A model generated the notes under the pieces. It ran no database searches. It was not told where the DNA came from and worked only from the letters and a program-made list of their open reading frames with translations. Source: Liolophura sinensis (Eukaryota; Mollusca; Polyplacophora; Chitonida; Chitonidae). Taken from it: a DNA stretch of 64,000 nucleotides. Made by a program: the position numbers and the translations under genes. Shown here in pieces: positions 55,698 through 64,000 of the stretch (within the stretch, counting starts at the first letter, position 1; every line of letters starts with the position of its first letter). The stretch is taken from the NCBI RefSeq assembly GCF_032854445.1, contig NC_088300.1, forward strand, positions 5,518,001-5,582,000. The letters are read 5' to 3'.

Positions 55698-55814
55698 ATG
55701 AAAGATGATCTGTCCTCGGACATCTCAAAGCTGACCCTTGACCGCGGTACCGCCAGACTGAAGCGGAAGACAAAGCCACGTGACAGCAACTGGTCGTATC
55801 GGTCGTGCACACAG
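55698..55814 (+). CDS. possible first coding exon, unknown gene
   Basis: ATG at 55698 opens 39 codons (starting MKDDLSSDISKLTLDRG and rich in Lys/Arg) ending at CAG before a GTGATT donor. It follows a comparatively CpG-rich stretch (55400-55690) that could be a promoter. The protein is not recognised and no second exon was found. It might belong with the terminal exon at 61979, but nothing in the sequence proves that. Confidence 0.25.
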
Positions 55815-55899
55815 GTGATTCTCGGCCACATCATGATCTATCTTTGTCCATCAAAAGCGCCATATTTGTGACAATCTAAATAGAACGAGAAGAAAATTG

Positions 55900-58800
55900 T
55901 TATATGTTTTATATTGAAGAAAAAGTCACACACACTCTACATAGTGAATATACTTGGCAATTTGCCATGTTTAGAGGGCGAAACTTTAGTGCAAGTAAAT
56001 TAAAGAATTTTAAGCCGGCAAAAGGTCTTGAGTGGGTGATAGAAGATCCTGGCCGTGGTATCAAAGGATATCCAACAAACTTAGCTTACTAATTAAGATA
56101 CAGGTAGGCATTGGTGCACCTCCTCACGCGTCACCCCAGATTACCGTGCGGGTCCAATTCATCAGGTGGCACTGGAGCAGTACGTGCACCGGGTGCAACA
56201 ACCTAGGCCTGAACACCCCATTAACCCATACCCAAGCTTATAACTTTACTGCTAATTTTGCATTTAAATTCACATCAATCAGGGACATTCTTGAAGCACG
56301 CTATGTTCCAGAGTATCCAACATTTAAAATCCAAAACAGTCTTTAAATTAACCATAATATCAGTTGACAAACATGCACAATAAATATGTCTAGTAATCTC
56401 ACATAAGATAAATGAACTGGTCGTTTTCAAACGTGTTTAAAACTTTGATTCTTGATTACATTCTAGACACTACAAAGATATGACGTAACTTTATGTACAC
56501 ATTTTCAAATATACAAAACATCGATAGAGTTTAGATCTGACAGAAACGATTTTCTGCCTCCTCTGTACCCTTTCCAGCTCAAGGTTGTTTCCATGTAGGA
56601 TTTGTCTACTCATTCAGTTTAATCCAAAACGTAAAAAGGTCTTTTTTGTGTGTTTTTTAAGCGACATTATCATTGTTGTACATTCCTCACTGGAATTTCT
56701 TTACTTGATGACAGCTTGCATTATGATTTTGAAATCTGATCCAGCATAACAGTTACAAATTTTAAGAAAAGTGAACTCTTTGTCAATGACGATAAACAAG
56801 TTCGGGTTAGTCTCGGATGTTTCACCTCAAAGTTCCTTAATGTAACAAAGATTTGGCATTTATGTTGAAGAGATAAGTACTTCTAAAGACGACGGTATCA
56901 ATCACCATTTAGCACTGCAGTGAGCTGTACGAAGCACGTGGCGTTGTGAACGACGCCAACCAAGAAACAGATCATTTGCCACACACAACATAACGTGTGA
57001 TAAATTAGAGGGCTGATTGGCTGTAAAGGGCAAAGAAAAGGGTCCGACATGCTCTTGAGATCCAAGTCTAGTATGAAAGCTAACCGCCTATATCGACTAA
57101 ACGGAGTCTTTTATTGCATTCGAGCTTATATTGCTGGCGTATTTATGTTATAGGTTTGAACTCGTGAAGCCCGGCCGGGGCCATAGGTTTCTAGAAACTT
57201 ATGTTGAAAGTTTTAAGTAATCATCATGAAGGGCAAAGTTTTAAATCAGAGTTACATGTTTTTTATCAGCGTTATTTCTCTAGTTTTTGTATACAAGCGT
57301 CCATACTTGATGGTCAGTTGGTTGAAGAAGGCTTCAAATCATGGACAACCGAATTTTATACAACTTTATACAGAAGCAAACAATACCACCATCTCGACGC
57401 TAGAGTTTCTATCCTATATGCAATGAACAAATGAAAGGCCATCAGGAGACAACGCACTGAAAATCTACACAGTGAAAACGCATAATTTCAAAGACCACGT
57501 CCGCTTGTCTTCTTTTAAATTTTTGTATTTTCGTGAACTTTTTCATGAACAATTACCGACCGCATCGAAAGCATAAAGATCAGTTTCCTGCCTAAAACGT
57601 AAGGTTTCATACGGAGCCTTATGACACAGGACTGAGCCACCTTTCACTTTGCAGTTAACATTTTATACAGTCTGACATCATACATATATGAGATTTCGGC
57701 AGAGACAGAAGTTGATAAATCCCCAAGCATTTCCGCTGAGGGATTTTTTTCTCATTAACATGTGGGCGCTATGTAGGTTTGTCAGTTGTAATATTTCCAC
57801 TAAATTTTCATTTCCGGCTGACGATAACGGGGTTATCATGTTCAGTTCTATCTAAGCGTAATTCGTATGCTACAAGATGACACATCTAACTAACGTATGG
57901 TTCCAGTGTCAAGAAACACAAACCTGGTAATTATGGTCAAACATCCCTCAAATAATTGCATAAATGACTGCCTTTTTAGCAGTTGTATATCCTCAATATT
58001 GATATCGGTTCCGCCAATCACAGGTTATTTGTTACCTGCCCACATTCGCGGAAGACGTGCAATATCAATGAATTGGTGAAGTCTTTTCCCAAACCAATAT
58101 ACTTATCGAAAATCCAGCAAAACTATGGACGAAATTTTCTTATATTAAGGATCATTGAAGATTCTTCCAAGCATAGCCTTAAACAAGAACTAAAAAACAT
58201 TAGGCCATTTTACTACAAACATGATTCTCTTGAGATCATGGACCATGTATATGAGAGACAAAAAGGTAGAAGTCTGTCCACTGTGACTACCCACCCAGGT
58301 CGAGGGGTGGCCATTGTAGCCAAAAATGATGAAGTCATGCCGTCACTATATGAATCTCCTTGCACCCCTGTTCGAATGTCCAAAATACTAAAAAAATCTT
58401 TTCCTAACTTCACCTTTTCCGTTTAAACAGTGCATACATGTAATCTTAGCACTCAGGTATTTTATCAAGTATTCTTGTTTATCTGTGTGACATCCCGACG
58501 TTATATAATGTAGCCTTCGGTCAATAATGTTGATCAGCTCTTTCTCGTTCATAAAAACAAATGAAAACAAATTTCCTTGATGTATTTGTCCCCAAGTATA
58601 ACCCTAAGGGAGATTTTTAACAAAAAAAGAAAAAAAACCATCAGCGCAAAATCAATCAAATTTTTGCCATTATTTTAGAAGATCCCAACTTATAATTACC
58701 TGTTATAAAATCTCAGCCTCGTTTGTGCACTGTACAAAAACGGTAATACATTTCTTAAAATTCATATAGCCGATCGCATTATAACTTTTTCCAACTTTAA

Positions 58801-60750
58801 AGTATTTTAACACTATAAATATTATAAGGAGTGTGACATTTTCAGAAAGGAACTAATTTGAGATATTCTTGGTAAATACTTGCAATTGCATTAGCGAGCG
58901 TGGATTTTTTGGCGAAAAAAAAACTGGGACTTAGCGTCTTTAAATAACGCCTTTCAATGTTGCTGTTTGGAACACTTGTTGTCTGGAACACACTAAATGA
59001 TTAAAGGGTATGTAATAGGTAGGAGCAACAGAGGGAAAAAAATTAAGCCTTCTTAACTTCTGCAACTTTGTAGCCAATTGCAGTTCGAACATGCGTTCTT
59101 TTCATGATAATACCTGCATCTATACAGGTCCATGAGGTCATCACTTTATCTACTACTTAAACCTTTACATCTTTAACATGAAAAATAAAACAATTACTTG
59201 AAAGATGTGCTGAAAGAGAAAGAAAAAAGATAAAAAAACGAGATAAATCGAGTGCTATTTTTTCATCCAGGCTGCATTGGGCATATCGGTACACGTGAAC
59301 ACGTGAAGACCAAAATGACGAGAAGTTGTGAGAACAGTGGGTATGCTCGCGCTTACTACCATAACCACAGTAAGGAGCTAAGTGGGCAAAATTTAAAAGC
59401 ACGCCGTTCAAAGATGTTTCAGATTTTATAAAGCATAACAAGGTGAAAACAACTCGATGCTTTTCCAAAGTGATTACTTCACATACACGCGTTCTGGCAA
59501 AGTGATACAGTGGTGATGTTTCGCAGAAGTTGAGTGAGAGAATTCGAGCTCTCTCTCAGGGATACGAAGATTGTGCATCAAGTTACTTGGCTGTTTACAG
59601 TCAGCAGTTATCACTCACAAAGTCACCTGCTGGAAAAGCGGTAAGGGTGTCGGCTAATGTTCACGGCTCATGAATGAATCCATTTGCCGGAAATGAAGTT
59701 AACTTTGTGATTAGATTTAAGTGGTTCAGAAATAGATGACCACAAAATCGCACAGAGGTTGTAGAAGGTGAAATTCTCGTCAGTGACATTATATTCTCAT
59801 TTCTAGAAAGCACCAGAAGAAGTACCGCATCACCAACATACCACAGTCAATGTTCTTATAGCCTTCCAAACAGCATTCAAAACTCTCATGTCCAAATCCT
59901 ATGGTTAGCAATCTCATCAACACTACTCTCGCCACGACACGGCTGGAATACTACCAAGATGGCGTAAAACCATAACCATTCATTTAACACCTGTCCACTC
60001 AAACTACCTCCTATCCCAAAAGAACCGGTCCAAGTACACTCTGACCGGAATTAGACGCGGGCATGCGAAGTCATTATATGCACCAATTCCAATTTAATCC
60101 GTTGTGCTTCAAACATATACAAAAAATAATGTAACCAGGAAAATGAAAATGAAAATTTCTTAGAAAAAAAAATGATAGTACAATCAGACTGTAAATGATC
60201 GGTCGACATCGGAGAGTTAACTTCGCCCAAGGGCTAATTAGCCACGCAAGCATTGAAAGACGGCAAGTAACGGCTAGATCCGACACAGTGTATAGCATTA
60301 TAGCTGACACTTGAAATATCTTCCAACCATCATTTATCCCTCGCCCTATATTATAACATTGCGACAAAACACAGAATTTACTCAAGGGGTCTAGTTAGCG
60401 AAATGAACATACCATTCATGTTTCCCACACGTAAGGAAAACATTTGCATAGAACTTTTCGGCTTTGCCAGAGCAATGCACATCAATAATATTTGTGTTAT
60501 TCACATATATGACAATGCATTAAGGTTGTTCAGATTTACTTCTCAAACACGGCAGCTGGTGTTGGAATTTGGTTCATATTTCATCCAGTTTTGGGTTCGT
60601 GAGGATTTACCAGTGATGAGAAATGGGAGCACCTATCCAAAACTGATAGCTGAGACGTCTATGAGTGCGGCAAGACGCGTTTTAACGGCCATAGCATCGA
60701 TCCATTGAAGCCAACACGCAAACAGGCACCTTATAAACTGGCAGGTGAAT
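55900..60750. other. intergenic or intronic, nothing recognised
   Basis: AT-rich with scattered short frames (the longest, 57983-58426, is 147 codons and unrecognised). No tandem array or SINE seen. Confidence 0.35.
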
Positions 60751-60758
60751 GAAAAGAT

Positions 60759-60897
60759 CCCAGGGGGTCCGTTCTACGAAGCAGTCGCAACCTGTGCCTG
60801 GCGCAGTTTCAATGACAGCATACAGTGAAGAGATACGACACCATCGCAAATGCGTGTGAGGCAGCGTTGCGTCAGCTTTGTGGAAGGGCCCCCAGGG
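60759..60897. mobile_element. short MITE with ~23-bp terminal inverted repeats
   Basis: Left end CCCAGGGGGTCCGTTCTACG (60759 onward to GAAGC) and right end GCTTTGTGGAAGGGCCCCCA (60875 onward) are imperfect reverse complements flanking a ~90-bp core. No coding capacity. Confidence 0.75.
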
Positions 60898-61499
60898 CTG
60901 TAATAATTTACTATTTCAGAACAGCCTACCAGAACTATAATGAACTATGTACATCTATGTAAAAGGTTTAATTATCAATCTTTATAACCTTACCATGCAG
61001 AAGATGAATATACACTCTGGTTTAATATAGCCGTGTATATGTAACTTTAAATTATGTATTTACCGACAAGAATCAATTCATGCAGCTTTCCATATTTCGG
61101 AAAAGCTGCAACCCCACAGAATGAACTACCGACTAACTAAATAAGTTTAGGTGATGAGTGATCTGTGTACACTCCGTACAAAGCTATACACACACGCGAT
61201 AAAATAGACGGTATTCCGGTCTATGATACACTTAACCCAATTATAACATTTTCATTTATTACCGGACATGTAAGAACACGCAAAAAATCTCGACAAACGA
61301 GCTAAGCCTTTTATTTTTCTATTTTTGGGTTTTGCAGATATTAGCGCTTCCCGACTGACTTGAAATAATTTGGGCGGCGTAGCTTCGAAGTGATAGAAGC
61401 AGATAGAAACCTGCTGTCAGTAAGTTAATTTTTTAGCTCACTCCATAAGGGCATGAACTAATATAAAGTTGAATAAGGCGTGTCAGTACCGTGACCCTA

Positions 61500-61960
61500 T
61501 GCTGGGTCAGTTTGGCAGTGCTGCGAGCCGATACGATTATCCATCATGGTGATGGTTTGACAGTAATGCGGAACTATGACTATCAATTTTGATAAAGGTT
61601 TGACATTACTATGACGTGATATGAATGTCAGTCATGTTGAAGGTTGTTTATACGACGACACGATGACTATCAGTTTTGGTGAAGGTTTGGTAGTGACGTG
61701 ACACGGAGAAGGCTTGAAAGTACTATGATACAATGATTCACAATCCTGGTGAGGTTCTAGCAGTATACTGTGTCACGATGATTATCAGTCCTAATGAAAC
61801 TTCACAGTCCTGTTACACGATGATGATTATCATTCATGGGCAAGGTTTGGCCGTACAATGTCACGATGATGTCTGTCCTGATGAAGGTTTGACCGTACGT
61901 TGTCACGATGATATCAGTCCTGGTGAAGGTTTTGGTTGTACTGTTAAGTAATGGGTTCCG
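61500..61960 (+). repeat. degenerate ~45-bp tandem repeat upstream of a terminal exon
   Basis: About nine diverged copies of a CACGATGATTATCAGTCCTG + GTGAAGGTTTGACAGTAC unit, ending about 20 bp before the acceptor of the open exon at 61979. Confidence 0.8.
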
Positions 61961-61978
61961 ATAATCCTTTTCTTGCAG

Positions 61979-62134
61979 GCGATCCCGGTGACTATAGCGT
62001 TGAGTTCCGCGGATTTTGTGACCTTGTCTCCGCAGGTTGTAAAACTGTGGACAATCAGTTTGGGGCCTCGGGCTGAAGGACAGCTGTATAGACAGGTCTA
62101 CGACATCTGGAAATCGTTTGTACTTGGAAAGTAA
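61979..62134 (+). CDS. candidate terminal coding exon, unknown gene
   Basis: After a good acceptor (TTTTCTTGCAG, ending 61978) a 51-codon frame runs to TAA (62132-62134). It starts AIPVTIALSSADFVTLSPQV and ends QVYDIWKSFVLGK. Amino-acid content looks protein-like (W, Y, G and charged residues in balance), unlike neighbouring random frames. A second acceptor-like CCGCAG at about 62036 could shorten it. No family recognised, and upstream exons were not found. Confidence 0.35.
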   Translation, partial: AIPVTIALSSADFVTLSPQVVKLWTISLGPRAEGQLYRQVYDIWKSFVLGK

Positions 62135-64000
62135 AGACTCACTCTGAACTAAGGTATTTTACGTTTCCAATCTTGTACTATTTTGAACTACCAGCTGTTG
62201 CAATTCAATCCTTGAATTCCGACAATTGTTCTCCGCAATCCACAATTAATGAATTTGCATACAGCAAGGGGCAATAAACAAGGAAAAATTGTATATTTTT
62301 TTTGTCGTGCCTAGCCCTGTTTCTCCCAGGTCAGCGGAGGTGAAAAAATATCTTTTTCCAGGCATGTGGTTTCCGTTTGACGGACTTACCCATTTTATAA
62401 ATAGGAATGTTAAAAGCTGTAGCTTTTTTGCATTTAATCTACTTTTTACTGTTAATATTTTTATTTCTACCGAGAATTGGCCAACGCCTATCTGTTTTCA
62501 CATTGCATTACCACTGACATATACCAACTTTGCAGAGATTATATAAGTTCCTTCGCTATAAACTTAATTACACGTTTATCGTGCATGCTTCCCATTAGCA
62601 GTCACAACTCCAGTGTATAGCTATAGGGAATGTCGTTGCTTTTCAGTTTACACTGCCACGATTGTGTGCCACTTTTACCATGCTTTCGTGTGATTGGCAG
62701 CAGTGGTCAACTTTGCATATCAAACATTGTCATACATACAAGCTTAGGAATAAAAACTGGTAGCTAAAGGACTTCCCGAAACATTATTGATCTCATAACC
62801 CAATAACATGATCTATTTAGAGTTGTTTCAATACACAATGTATTGAATTCCTCGCGATACATGCAAGTGTAGCTTTTGTTTTAGTTAGGCTCATCAAGCT
62901 CTTTATATCTTACTTTGTGTGGAACGAACACTTAACACGATCTCATTACGACATTTTTTATTACTATAACGCTACACTGCAGGCCTATGCACGTATGTCT
63001 ATTAATCGTTCGGGGTAGTCCCAGAAGTATAAGCTTGGTTATGTAGTTAAGCGGAGTGATAAGGTACGACTTCATAGGACGTCTCTAATAAGACTTACAT
63101 CATAATTATCGTGCCGAATTGATGATAAATCTTCCGGGGGTAGATTGTGAACATCGCCGTGGGCAATCAGCACGTCTTTGATATCAACGCCTGCACTATG
63201 TCACCATCCAGTTTATCATTAATGTTTTTCTCCGGTCTGCATGCACTAGCATGATTTATTAAATATGTAGCAGCACATGACGTAGCTTAAAAAATATACA
63301 ATATATTTATAGCTGTGAGAGTTATATAGTTTACACAGTATATTTTGGTCCATTGATTTTGTTATGTCAACAACACACCACATCTCTGGATATGTCTTGT
63401 CCAGATGAAGAGATAATGATGGTTACTTTTTCTGGCCCCCCACCTGGGTTTCACCCGCTTTGGCAATCAGATAACTTTTAATCAGTGAACATTGTTCTTA
63501 CCTATGTGAAGATCATCCGTTAACAGTCTCAAACTAAACACTGTTTTAGCACTATGCATGTGAGGAGATTACAAGATGAAATTCCTAAGGACATTGACTG
63601 AAAAGTGTCGTAAACTCACTTGCTCTATAGATAAGTCACTAGCACGGCTAAAATCAGTAACTCTAGAAAACTCAAATATTCCGGTAAAATTACTAGTTCT
63701 AGTACATTCAGTGGCTCAAGTAAAATAAGTACTTCTAGTTAAATCACTTGCTCTAGCTAAATCACTAGCTGGTCGATTGGGCTGGATTTATGTCAGACTT
63801 CACCGATGGTATTGTGATGTCGTGTCAACTACATGTGACTTGAATATGTCAACTACAAAAAACCTGGTAACCTATTTCCTAACAATCAGTGAAACACCTT
63901 TCACTGAACTTTGAGTATGTCATTTATTATGTTTCACCACAGAGAGGTCATTTGGCCTGGTCGATAATGTCTTTCTCCTCTACCAGTATTTTGCCATGTG
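62135..64000. other. right flank, nothing recognised
   Basis: AT-rich. At 63640-63770 a loose run of CTAGTTCTAG/TTCTAGCTAAATCACT motifs forms a weak irregular repeat. No exon recognised before the window ends. Confidence 0.35.

Noticed and set aside
57983-58426. 147-codon open frame
   Set aside because: No family signature, no clear promoter or splice sites, and AT-rich surroundings where such a length can arise by chance. It should be searched before being dismissed.

Overview
The window is from an animal nuclear genome. It has spliced genes with GT-AG introns, nested SINE and MITE elements, and a very high density of minisatellites. Two SINE families have tRNA-like heads, and one ends in the 'GTTAAACCCCAAGCACTCACTC' type tail (positions about 19300-19335) that I associate with molluscan genomes. 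I therefore read it as a mollusc, or at least a lophotrochozoan; species cannot be fixed from the sequence alone.

Layout. (1) 136-5510, plus strand: last eight exons of PEX6, the peroxisomal AAA+ ATPase. (2) 8680-14774, minus strand: a seven-exon gene recognisable as mitochondrial ribosomal protein mL37 (MRPL37). Its exons carry apparent +1 frame disruptions, and a 59-bp minisatellite sits on one splice acceptor. (3) 15797-16478: a long inverted repeat. (4) 17811-18914, plus strand: an intronless coding region for the mitochondrial rRNA-associated factor MTERF4. (5) 19080-25550: gene-poor DNA with SINEs, a split ~350-bp satellite and a ~1.4-kb array of ~41-bp units. (6) 26542-31531, minus strand: at least eight exons of a multi-pass membrane protein I do not recognise. 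(7) 33028-40685, plus strand: seven exons of MBIP, a MAP3K12-binding protein and ATAC-complex subunit. Its introns hold four sets of repeats, two of which contain copies of the adjoining exon-intron junction. (8) 41000-64000: mostly non-coding, with SINE copies, 60-bp and 82-bp arrays, two types of MITE, a possible first exon at 55698 and an open terminal exon at 61979-62134.

The genes do not form a pathway. PEX6 acts in peroxisomal import, MRPL37 and MTERF4 in mitochondrial translation, and MBIP in chromatin and MAPK signalling. What unifies the region is its repeat biology. In three cases, plus one weaker case, a minisatellite contains an exon-intron junction, so dozens of copies of a real 5' or 3' splice site lie in tandem beside the functional one. 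This is the most interesting signal I see. All family assignments were made by reading translated exons against remembered family sequences; no database search was run.
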